From: JBHGBB01 sp041946755
GTDB lineage: Bacteria; UBP4; UBA4092; JAOAEQ01
Assembly (NCBI GenBank): GCA_041946755.1
Contig: JBHGBB010000013.1
Span: 1-35,573 of the forward strand
Direction of reading: 5' to 3'
Length of the DNA stretch: 35,573 bases
Below the pieces are notes generated by a model that ran no database searches, was not told the DNA's origin, and was given only the letters and a program-made list of their open reading frames with translations. Made by a program: the position numbers and the translations under genes. Positions 1 through 6,819 of this stretch are shown piece after piece (within the stretch, counting starts at the first letter, position 1; the number at the start of each line of letters is the position of its first letter).

Positions 1-69
1 GGCCGAAACGACCCCTGCCCTTGCGGCAGCGGTAAGAAATACAAAAAATGCTGTGGGGCAAATGCGTAA
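1..69 (+). CDS. secA: SecA preprotein translocase ATPase, C-terminal end (partial)
   Basis: Only the last 22 codons are present; the gene enters from the left edge. The peptide reads GRNDPCPCGSGKKYKKCCGA, then N-A and a TAA stop. This is the SEC-C zinc-binding motif (CxCx8CC in form), the classic tail of SecA that binds zinc and contacts SecB or ribosomes. The same motif occurs at the end of a few unrelated SEC-C proteins, so SecA is the likeliest but not the only reading; the rest of the gene outside the window would decide. Confidence 0.75.
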   Translation, partial: GRNDPCPCGSGKKYKKCCGANA

Positions 70-531
70 TGCTGTTGTAAAAATAAACTTCACTGCTCAA
101 TAATTTTCCTAAATCTCTCCATACTTAGAGCGTCTATTTTGAATTAGATAATAAAGACGCTAATTAATATTTATTTTCAATTAAACTAGTGTTGTAAAAT
201 TGTTTCTATAACCTGATTTAGGAACCAAAATAATTCTTTTCCATTTGGTAAATAATTCGGTTAGGGAATCTATTGGATACCTATTAAGTATTGGTAGACA
301 ATTGTTATTAAGTTAGTTAGAATAAGATATTAAACCACTACTTTATATACAGGATATTTTAGGATGCGGTATTTATACCTCAATAATTAGGACGATATAA
401 TACCTTCAAAACATCGGGCGCGGGAACCGCGCCCCTACTCTGATTTGAGCCAATACAATTTGACAATCAACTTTTTAACTATATATAATGGATTACAATT
501 CAAACTAAATCATTTCCATTGAGGTTGATGT
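70..531. other. 462-base AT-rich gap between secA and the sugar kinase
   Basis: No coding region or RNA gene is recognisable. The stretch is strongly AT-rich except for one GC-rich hairpin at 416-434, listed separately. A GAGG Shine-Dalgarno lies just before the ATG at 532. No convincing sigma-70 promoter pair could be fixed by eye among the many AT-rich hexamers. Confidence 0.6.
416..440 (+). repeat. GC-rich hairpin repeat, copy 1 (ends CCCCTACTC)
   Basis: Arms GGGCGCGG (416-423) and CCGCGCCC (427-434) enclose a GAA loop and are followed by CTACTC. The same architecture, with a different but still paired stem interior and the same CCCCTAC tail, occurs at 2876-2900 (inverted) and 2934-2960. 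It stands out as GC-rich in an AT-rich gap. Confidence 0.75.
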
Positions 532-1980
532 ATGTCATCTATAAATCGCTTGCCTGAAGAGATACTTGCATTCGAATCTTTCTTAACCTTGCCGAATAGC
601 GATCCTAAAGGGTTCGCCGGTTTTTTTAATACCGGTGAAATCCTGGTTACCCGGGTCCCTGCCCGATTAGATATAATGGGTGGGATCGCCGATTATTCCG
701 GAAGTAATGTTTGTGAAGGAACCTTGGGCCAAGGAATGATAATTGCTCTCCAACCGCGGACTGATCGCACGCTCCGGATACGCACGATGCAGATGCAACA
801 ACCGAGTCTGCCGGTAGAAACCCGCATTCCGCTTGAGTATTTTACGAACAGTAAAAAGCCTGGTTCGTATACTAATATTCATCGCTTATGTTTTTCGAAT
901 CCGCTATCTTCCTGGGCGGCGTATATTGGCGGCAGTATTTTCACTTTATTAAAAGAAGAATCAATCAATCTGCGATTTGGATTTAGCCTCCTTTTATTAG
1001 GCAATATTCCGATGAATGTTGGTATCGGTAGTTCCGCTACTGTCGAAATCGCTACCTTACACTGTTTACAGCATTATTTAAATCTGAATATCTCCGAATC
1101 CCGGTTAGCGCAATTAGGGCAACTAGCCGAAAATCTGGTAGTCGGCGCTCCATGCGGAATCATGGATCAGATAACGGTAGCCAGCGGTAAACAAGGGAAA
1201 TTAACCCATATCCTATGCCGGCCTGGAACGATTATCGGAAATGTTAATATATCGAAAAACACGGCATTTGTCGGCATCAATTCGATGGTGAAACATTCGG
1301 TTGCCGGTGCTGAATATAGCGATGTCAGGATCGGCGCGTTTATCGGTAAAAAGATGATTAATCGTATCCGCGCACAAAAAGATAAACCATCAATAAAATA
1401 TCTTACCGAATTAACCGTGGAAACATTCGAAAAAGAATATCAATCTCGATTACCGAAAACGATACTCGGTTCGGAATTTATCTCGAAATATAAGTCTCAT
1501 GAGGATCCGATAACCAAGATTCAGCCGGATGCTGAGTATCGCGTTTTAGGACCAACTTCGCATCCGATATATGAAAATCAGCGGGTATTAGAGTTTATCA
1601 AACATCTGAACTCAGCAGGTGACAAGAACGACGCGGTATTGATAACCGCGGGAGAGAATATGTTTGCAGCGCATGCCAGTTACCGAGATAACTGTTTACT
1701 ATCAGTTCCGGAAGTAGATTTTATCGTTGATGCGGTGCGGAAACGCGGGCCGAAAAAAGGATTATACGGTGCGAAAATCACCGGGGGCGGTTCTGGTGGT
1801 ACGGTAGCTATTTTTGGTAAAGAAACCGCGCTAACAAAAGAGATTCCTGCCATAGTTCGAGAATATAAACGATTGACTGGATTAACTCCGGATGTGTTTA
1901 TGGGGAGTTCACCCGGTGCCATTGAATTCGGCACATTCCGTTATACCTTTAGTTCAAAAGGGTGGAAGAGGAATAGATGA
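532..1980 (+). CDS. GHMP sugar kinase resembling the L-arabinokinase/galactokinase family
   Basis: This is a predicted cytosolic kinase phosphorylating the anomeric hydroxyl of a sugar (galactose- or arabinose-like) with ATP. Visible GHMP features are the substrate-binding start RVPARLDIMGGIADYSGS (41-58), the ATP-binding loop IPMNVGIGSSAT (159-170), the catalytic-Asp region CGIMDQ (D212), and motif 3 YGAKITGGGSGGT (412-424). MGGIADYSGS, the VGAF.GKKMI block near 267-276, HPIYEN (344-349) and the C-terminal GSSPGA match my recollection of the kinase domain of plant L-arabinokinase more closely than GalK, whose usual signature is GEHTDY. At 482 aa it is longer than GalK (about 380-400). GAGG lies before the ATG. 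The end overlaps the next gene by ATGA, so the two are probably made together. Substrate identity is inference. Confidence 0.85.
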   Translation: MSSINRLPEEILAFESFLTLPNSDPKGFAGFFNTGEILVTRVPARLDIMGGIADYSGSNVCEGTLGQGMIIALQPRTDRTLRIRTMQMQQPSLPVETRIPLEYFTNSKKPGSYTNIHRLCFSNPLSSWAAYIGGSIFTLLKEESINLRFGFSLLLLGNIPMNVGIGSSATVEIATLHCLQHYLNLNISESRLAQLGQLAENLVVGAPCGIMDQITVASGKQGKLTHILCRPGTIIGNVNISKNTAFVGINSMVKHSVAGAEYSDVRIGAFIGKKMINRIRAQKDKPSIKYLTELTVETFEKEYQSRLPKTILGSEFISKYKSHEDPITKIQPDAEYRVLGPTSHPIYENQRVLEFIKHLNSAGDKNDAVLITAGENMFAAHASYRDNCLLSVPEVDFIVDAVRKRGPKKGLYGAKITGGGSGGTVAIFGKETALTKEIPAIVREYKRLTGLTPDVFMGSSPGAIEFGTFRYTFSSKGWKRNR

Positions 1981-2864
1981 AAATTCAAAAAGCCGTAGTT
2001 CCGATAGCCGGGTTAGGTACCCGGTTTTATCCGGCATCACGTGCATGCCGGAAAGAGTTCTTACCGGTAATCGCGTCGGACGGTATTGTCCGCCCGCTAT
2101 TGCATTACCAAATTATCGATCTGATTGATGCGGGAATAGATCAAATCTGTCTAGTAGTTAACCCGGGGGGAGAACAAGCGGTATTGGATTATTTCCGGAT
2201 AGCTGATAGCCGGTATCAACCATATTTAAAGAAGCATCCTACCCTGATGCAGGAAGCGGAAATGATGGAAAAGGTTATCGACCGGTTATCTTTTGCGGTG
2301 CAGGAATCGCAAGAAGGATATGGCCATGCTGTATATATGAGCAAACAGTTTGCTAATAATGATCCGGTTTTAGTTTGTTTAGGCGACCATTTATTTCGCG
2401 GAAAAAAGGAATCATGCTATAGCCAGTTGATACAGGCATTTTGTCAATGCCATGGCAAATCGGTCTCTGCGGTTAACCGGATATCAGAAGATGAATTAAA
2501 ATCGTATGGAACGATTGCCGGGAAACGATTGGAATCGAATCCGGATTTAATCGCAGTATCGCTGATTATCGAGAAGCCTTCAATCCCTATAGCAACCCAG
2601 CTACTCCGGGTAGATGGATTAGAACCAAACGAATTCCTCGGTTGGTTCGGTATGCATATCCTTTCCCCATCGATTTATGCTGTGCTTGAAGAAATGATAA
2701 GGCATAATGTTCGGCAGCATAATGAATTTCAGTTAACTTATGCACAAGAATTATTACGACAGCGGGACGGATATTATGCCTACGAAATAAAGAAGGGGAA
2801 ACGATTTGATTTCGGTTCTCCGCAAGATTTCGCTAAAAATATAGCAGAGTATGCGAAGGTATAA
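1977..2864 (+). CDS. GalU-type sugar-1-phosphate nucleotidyltransferase
   Basis: Predicted to join a sugar 1-phosphate to an NTP (UTP in GalU), giving an NDP-sugar and pyrophosphate. The N-terminal nucleotide-binding signature is GLGTRFYPASRACRKEFLPV (about 13-32), which keeps GxGTR and KExLP but has SRACRKE where GalU usually has TKxxPKE. A QEGYGHAV-like stretch (about 112-119) with a following CLGDH, an EKP (about 194-196) and a C-terminal KGKRFDFGSP also fit GalU. Its 295 aa is the usual GalU length. The start codon overlaps the kinase stop (ATGA), so the pair forms a two-step sugar to sugar-1-P to NDP-sugar salvage route. Whether the sugar is glucose, galactose or arabinose cannot be read from sequence. 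Confidence 0.85.
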   Translation: MKIQKAVVPIAGLGTRFYPASRACRKEFLPVIASDGIVRPLLHYQIIDLIDAGIDQICLVVNPGGEQAVLDYFRIADSRYQPYLKKHPTLMQEAEMMEKVIDRLSFAVQESQEGYGHAVYMSKQFANNDPVLVCLGDHLFRGKKESCYSQLIQAFCQCHGKSVSAVNRISEDELKSYGTIAGKRLESNPDLIAVSLIIEKPSIPIATQLLRVDGLEPNEFLGWFGMHILSPSIYAVLEEMIRHNVRQHNEFQLTYAQELLRQRDGYYAYEIKKGKRFDFGSPQDFAKNIAEYAKV

Positions 2865-2875
2865 TAATCGTTGGC

Positions 2876-2960
2876 GGTAGGGGTGAGGTTACCTCGCCCT
2901 AAATATCTTCTTGTGGAGACCAATATAACCTTTAGGGCGGGAGAACCCCGCCCCTACTCC
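2876..2960. repeat. Facing pair of GC-rich hairpin repeats between convergent genes
   Basis: Copy 2 (2876-2900) and copy 3 (2934-2960) are inverted relative to each other and separated by about 33 bases. Reading copy 2 in reverse complement, both start TAGGGCG and end CCCCTAC. Each also folds on itself: GGGTGAGG with CCTCGCCC in copy 2, and GGGCGGG with CCCGCCC in copy 3. They fill the space between convergent galU-like and deoC genes, so they may also act as a bidirectional terminator, though there is no clear U-tract. Confidence 0.8.
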
Positions 2961-2967
2961 AAGGAAA

Positions 2968-3684
2968 TCATTCAATTCCTCGTTTTTTCGCTTCATCGAG
3001 GATAGCTGCAGTTGCGGTCGCACCGACTCGGGTTACTCCCAGCGCTCGAACCCGGAGGATATCGTCCAGGGTTCGAACTCCCCCGGCAGCTTTAATCTGG
3101 ACTTTTTCAGAACAATGTTTCCGCATCAGTTTCAGGTCGTGGTCGGTGGCGCCTTGATATGCATATGTTCCATCCGGTCCTTTAACAAATCCATACCCGG
3201 TAGAGGTTTTAACGAAGTCGACCCCTATCTTATCGCAGAGTTCGCAGAGTTTGATTTTATATTCGTCTGAGGGTAAGAAATCATTTTCGAAAATAACCTT
3301 AATCAGCGCTTGATGTTCTCTAGCAACATTAGTAACCGCTCGGATTTCTCGGTCGATATATTCCCAATCCCGGGATAATACTTTCCCGATATTAACCACC
3401 ATATCGAGTTCAACCGCGCCATCAGCGCAAGCTTGTTCCGCTTCCTGTATTTTAATTTCAATGGCGCTATTCCCATGCGGGAATCCGATAACTGTACCTA
3501 CCGCAACTCCTGAATCTTTAAGTAACTCGACCGCCATTTTTATGGCATAGGGTTTAATACAGACCGATGCGACCTGATATTTTTTCGCTAACTCGCAGCC
3601 GGATTTTAATTCGGTATCGGTCATGGTAGGGTGCAATAACGAATGGTCGATCATTTTCGCGATACTTGGTATTGGAACTGGCAT
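2968..3684 (-). CDS. deoC: Deoxyribose-phosphate aldolase (DeoC)
   Basis: A class I aldolase cleaving 2-deoxyribose 5-phosphate to glyceraldehyde 3-phosphate and acetaldehyde in deoxynucleoside catabolism. Family marks are IDHSLLHP near the N-terminus, the LDMVVNIG segment with its Asp, the Schiff-base lysine in VKTSTGYG, and the second active-site lysine in KAAGGVRT. At 238 aa it is full length for bacterial DeoC. I chose the ATG at 3684 (MPVPIPSIAK) because a GGAGA lies upstream; a GTG at 3726 would add 14 unconserved residues running into a degenerate intergenic repeat. The gene stands alone on the minus strand, downstream of and probably separate from the membrane-protein trio. Confidence 0.95.
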   Translation of the reverse strand: MPVPIPSIAKMIDHSLLHPTMTDTELKSGCELAKKYQVASVCIKPYAIKMAVELLKDSGVAVGTVIGFPHGNSAIEIKIQEAEQACADGAVELDMVVNIGKVLSRDWEYIDREIRAVTNVAREHQALIKVIFENDFLPSDEYKIKLCELCDKIGVDFVKTSTGYGFVKGPDGTYAYQGATDHDLKLMRKHCSEKVQIKAAGGVRTLDDILRVRALGVTRVGATATAAILDEAKKRGIE

Positions 3685-3718
3685 AATTAATATAGTCTCC
3701 TTTTTTAAAAGCGTTTTT

Positions 3719-3803
3719 GGGGACACAGATACTCGCAGATTAGTTAGATCAAAATCATAATTCTATTCATTTCTTTTTCAGCGATAATCAGCGGCTAATA
3801 AAA
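3719..3803. repeat. Degenerate intergenic repeat of the ACACAGAT.../ATCAGCGGC type
   Basis: The stretch holds GGACACAGATACTCGCAGAT near its left end and ATCAGCGATAATCAGCGGCT near its right end. This pattern of internally repetitive ACACAGAT and ATCAGCG words resembles low-complexity intergenic repeats I recall from unrelated bacterial genomes. It separates deoC from the next minus-strand gene and accounts for the false GTG-initiated extension of deoC. Confidence 0.45.
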
Positions 3804-3804
3804 G

Positions 3805-4614
3805 TTAATCGATCATCGAAAAGCAATCGATAGCTTTCTCTCCATAGAATAAATATTTCAGTTTCAATCCTGCCGGAGTTGGCTGGTCGTTAACAATATA
3901 AATCGGTTGCGGTGCATCTTCGAAAATATCCGATTGTGCCTTAACGCCATATTTCTGCGATATATACGGTTGGAACCATCGATAATTCATTATATCAGGC
4001 GGGATGAATAAGGTTGAAGTCGATATCGGCACGAGAACAAATAAAATCCAAATCGAGATTCCGAGAAATAATAAAATCCGGTGGATTAATCTCCGCGGTA
4101 TCGCTTCTTTTCTAATCAACCATAATTGACCGATTATGGCTGCTGATATAGGAATTAACACTTGCCAAGGATTATATAGCATAACTTCAAAATAGCCCAA
4201 GAACGAGTTTATCGCATAATACATAATAATTCCGGTTAATGGAGGCAATATTATCAGAATAAGTATAATCCCGGCAGTAAGATAGAGTTTCGTATCGAGA
4301 AATTGGTTTTCTTTAACCGCATGGATTATAGGAATGGCGATGAGATACGCTACCGCAAACCGCCAAAGAATTGATAATATCGGATTTCGATATACCCAAG
4401 CCAGGTTTGAATTATGACTAACTAAAACTAATCCAAGTACTAAAATAACATAGCCGATTAAAACTAAAGTAAGATATCGTTCGATTTTAGATACTTGGGT
4501 ATAACTCTGGGTTTTAAAGTACAGATAAACCGCCTTAACCCAGAAAACCAGTCCGATTGCACTTATGCCGGTTATACCCAGCAACATAAAATGTTGGATT
4601 AGCATCCGCGACAT
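3805..4614 (-). CDS. Polytopic membrane protein, paralog A of a tandem trio, unknown function
   Basis: A 269-aa integral membrane protein I do not recognise. About seven hydrophobic segments are visible: near 7-28, 45-66, a segment after WVYRNP, and several between about 110 and 200. A soluble C-terminal tail of about 65 residues follows. It shares with the next two genes a WVYRNPILSILWRFAVAYLI block, a YNPWQ motif mid-protein, a QKYGV segment in the tail, and a near-identical end pattern (KYLFYGEKAID...D). AGGAA lies 7 bases before the ATG. Spacing to the next upstream paralog is 12 bases, so the trio is one operon. No catalytic motif or metal site was seen; a transport, sensing or envelope role would be a guess. 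Confidence 0.75.
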   Translation of the reverse strand: MSRMLIQHFMLLGITGISAIGLVFWVKAVYLYFKTQSYTQVSKIERYLTLVLIGYVILVLGLVLVSHNSNLAWVYRNPILSILWRFAVAYLIAIPIIHAVKENQFLDTKLYLTAGIILILIILPPLTGIIMYYAINSFLGYFEVMLYNPWQVLIPISAAIIGQLWLIRKEAIPRRLIHRILLFLGISIWILFVLVPISTSTLFIPPDIMNYRWFQPYISQKYGVKAQSDIFEDAPQPIYIVNDQPTPAGLKLKYLFYGEKAIDCFSMID

Positions 4615-4626
4615 AGTTTCGTTCCT

Positions 4627-5475
4627 TTAATCATTTAATGCACCACAATCGATTGCTGTTTCACCGAACGTAAGGTATTTGAATACTATCGATGCCGGTA
4701 CCGGCTGCTCCTTTACCATTATCAAGGGTGGCGAATTCTCATGCAGAGTTTCATAGGTTATCGTCGTTCCATATTTATTCGATAAATAATTCTTTAGCCA
4801 ATTAGCATCCGAATCTTGATATCGATTTGGTTTTAAGTATAAAACGGTTGCCGTCGATAAAAACAGTATACCGGTAATCCAGATAATTAAAGTTGCAGAA
4901 AACAATCTCCTACGGTATCGGTTGCTTCTATTAAGAATTGGTTTTAAAAAATAAAAATGTAAGCTGATCGCTAAAAGAATCGGGAATATAATCTGCCATG
5001 GGTTGTATATCATCGATTGCAGATATCCGAATATCAACTGTTGCCCGAAACCAAGGAAAACCAGCGGTGATAGTGATGTTCCAATACCGCATACCAGTAG
5101 CGAGAAAAGAACAATTATCGATTTCGGTTTTGATCTAAACCCGGGTTGCGATTCCGGATATTTTCTAATGGCAATAGAGATTGGTACGCCAACTAAAAAC
5201 GCGATTGCGAACCGCCAAGAGAGAGAGATCACCGGATTCCGATATAACCATGCCAAAAAAGTATTATTATGATTTGTTACATAAACGAGGAGACCGAGAA
5301 TAAATAGCGCGGAACCGATAATTAAAATAAGTTCCAGATATGAGAGTTTAACTGTTACTTTTCGAAAGATATGACGAAATACTATCAGTAAGATAAACGA
5401 TAAGGCTATTGGCAAGCATATAATCAACCATGCAGAAACCAGAATAAATAGCACCATAAACGCTGAATATGGCAT
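4627..5475 (-). CDS. Polytopic membrane protein, paralog B of a tandem trio, unknown function
   Basis: A 282-aa membrane protein clearly paralogous to its two neighbours: WLYRNPVISLSWRFAIAFLV in the third hydrophobic segment, YNPWQ near residue 158, NKYGT in the C-terminal soluble tail, and the ending KYLTFGETAIDCGALND. Overall identity by eye is modest outside these blocks, so the duplication is not recent. It has no strong Shine-Dalgarno at the chosen ATG; an internal ATG six codons later is possible. It is probably expressed from the same transcript as paralogs A and C. Function unknown. Confidence 0.73.
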   Translation of the reverse strand: MPYSAFMVLFILVSAWLIICLPIALSFILLIVFRHIFRKVTVKLSYLELILIIGSALFILGLLVYVTNHNNTFLAWLYRNPVISLSWRFAIAFLVGVPISIAIRKYPESQPGFRSKPKSIIVLFSLLVCGIGTSLSPLVFLGFGQQLIFGYLQSMIYNPWQIIFPILLAISLHFYFLKPILNRSNRYRRRLFSATLIIWITGILFLSTATVLYLKPNRYQDSDANWLKNYLSNKYGTTITYETLHENSPPLIMVKEQPVPASIVFKYLTFGETAIDCGALND

Positions 5476-5496
5476 ACGGTATATATGAGAAATAAT

Positions 5497-6324
5497 TTAA
5501 TCTGTCATCGCGCTATAATCGACCGCATGTTCGCCAAAAACCAGATATTTGCAGATTAATCCGGTCGGTGGTTTAATATCGTTCACAATATGGAGCGGTT
5601 GCGGTAATCGGGATAAGTTTTCATATTTAATCGCTACCCCATATTTCTGGTTCAGATAGTCTCGAAACCAATCGTAATTGGTTGGTGGCAAGAAGATAAT
5701 TGGCGCGGTAAATATTGTTAGTAAGAACGCGATGCCAATAATATACGCCGGTATCCTAACCAAAATATTTTTCAGTTTAAATGATTTTAAATATCGCGTA
5801 TTATAAAAATAGAGATGAATCCCGATAGCGATAACAAATGGGAGCAGAAACTGGATCGGATTATGATATACCGCAGGGAGAACTCCAAACATTGCTTGAA
5901 ATGCGAGCGGATAGATAATAAGAATCGCGATACTGAGTTGGGGATATTTTATGAGCGAAATAATTGAAATAATCGTTATAATCAGCCCGTATATAATAAC
6001 TTTTTTCCAGGCGGTTTTATCATTGATTCGGGTTGAACTCTTCGCCGCAAGAAATATTGGAATACCAATAAGATATACGATTGCGAACCGAAATGGGAGA
6101 TAGAATATCGGATTGCGATATAACCAAGAGATCGAGGTTTTATGACCGAGTAGGATAATCACAGCAACGATGAGGATAAATATCCCGGCAGAAATAGCTA
6201 GTTTCGATTCGAAATTCGTTAATCCCTGTTCTTTTCCCTTAACTATCTGATATCCCAACCAAATCAGTTCGATAACTACAATTAGAGTTATGATGAATAT
6301 TCCAGTTAAAAATGCCCAAATCAT
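5497..6324 (-). CDS. Polytopic membrane protein, paralog C of a tandem trio, unknown function
   Basis: The 275-aa first gene of the trio in transcription order. It has WLYRNPIFYLPFRFAIVYLI, a variant YHNPIQ where the others have YNPWQ, NQKYGV in the tail, and the ending KYLVFGEHAVDYSAMTD. Six to seven hydrophobic segments are evident. An AGGAA Shine-Dalgarno sits 7 bases before the ATG. A gap of nearly 500 bases rich in hairpins lies upstream, so a promoter for the trio is probably in or near 6325-6450, but I could not pick one confidently. Function unknown. Confidence 0.75.
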   Translation of the reverse strand: MIWAFLTGIFIITLIVVIELIWLGYQIVKGKEQGLTNFESKLAISAGIFILIVAVIILLGHKTSISWLYRNPIFYLPFRFAIVYLIGIPIFLAAKSSTRINDKTAWKKVIIYGLIITIISIISLIKYPQLSIAILIIYPLAFQAMFGVLPAVYHNPIQFLLPFVIAIGIHLYFYNTRYLKSFKLKNILVRIPAYIIGIAFLLTIFTAPIIFLPPTNYDWFRDYLNQKYGVAIKYENLSRLPQPLHIVNDIKPPTGLICKYLVFGEHAVDYSAMTD

Positions 6325-6485
6325 AGTCTATTCCTAATCTCGAAATATACTTGCTATAATGTCATATAACCCCTGTATTGTCAAGTTAAGAAAGATGTGT
6401 TTTACATTGCTCTGTTCGAGGCTTAAACCTACCTTAAGTAGCCAGAATTTATCTTAGACCAAGTGGACAGTCGGTATTGGGTATA

Positions 6486-6520
6486 AAAAATCAGTTTGCA
6501 AAGTTTGCAATCTGATTTTT
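6486..6520. repeat. Palindromic hairpin, TTTGCAAAGTTTGCA centre
   Basis: AAAAATCAG and its near-complement at the other end (CTGATTTTT) flank the centre TTTGCAAAGTTTGCA; 16-base arms pair with one mismatch around a short loop. The T-run at the right end could let it act as a plus-strand terminator, but no plus-strand gene precedes it. The next palindrome (6567-6595) shares the centre TGCAAAGTTTGCA. Confidence 0.7.
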
Positions 6521-6566
6521 AACCGTATAAATAAACGGTGTTTTCTTTGATTTATTTAAGGTTATC

Positions 6567-6595
6567 GAGCAAACTGCAAAGTTTGCAGTTTGCTC
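6567..6595. repeat. Perfect 29-base palindrome
   Basis: The 14-base left arm GAGCAAACTGCAAA pairs perfectly with TTTGCAGTTTGCTC around a single central G (6581). It shares its centre with the hairpin at 6486-6520, suggesting related elements with divergent outer arms. Confidence 0.8.
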
Positions 6596-6645
6596 CTGCC
6601 ATACAGCCATCATCTCAATTATGACCTTTGTAGAATAGGGAGTAC

Positions 6646-6674
6646 AACCCGAATTGGTTCGACCAATTCGGGTT
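6646..6674. repeat. Palindromic repeat P1, copy 1 (AACCCGAATTGGT arms)
   Basis: Thirteen-base arms AACCCGAATTGGT and ACCAATTCGGGTT flank a TCG loop. The same 29-base element, differing only in the loop (CCG), recurs at 28119-28147 in another intergenic region, so it is a dispersed repeat rather than a chance hairpin. Confidence 0.9.
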
Positions 6675-6756
6675 CCTCTCCCCTTTAACGGTGGAAAATA
6701 ATTCTAAAAATAGACACTCTGAAAAAGCTCATTTAAAATTGCAAAATTAGCACTGC

Positions 6757-6812
6757 AATCCGCCTAAGGCGGATTAAATTTAAAATGCTAAATGCTAAAT
6801 TTAAAATGAATA
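6757..6812. repeat. Small palindrome plus AT-rich AAATGCT direct repeat
   Basis: AATCCGCC-TAA-GGCGGATT (6757-6775) is an 8-bp-arm palindrome. It is followed by AAATTTAAAATGCTAAATGC and further AAAT words, a tandem low-complexity stretch reaching almost to the stop codon of the glycosyltransferase gene. Confidence 0.65.
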
Positions 6813-6819
6813 TTGATTT

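Larger units (their letters stand above)
6325..6819. other. 495-base non-coding gap with four hairpin or repeat elements
   Basis: The gap lies between the glycosyltransferase end and the membrane-protein trio, both on the minus strand. No protein or RNA gene is recognised. It carries three strong palindromes (6486-6520, 6567-6595, 6646-6674) and a small palindrome with an AT-rich direct repeat (6757-6812), each listed separately. Confidence 0.7.

Noticed and set aside
2968..3726. GTG start for deoC at 3726
   Set aside because: The extra 14 residues are unconserved in type and come from the degenerate repeat; the ATG at 3684 has an upstream GGAGA.
6325..6819. tRNA or small structured RNA in the hairpin-rich gap
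   Set aside because: The palindromes are simple stems with tiny loops; no cloverleaf, T-loop or other RNA-gene consensus was seen.
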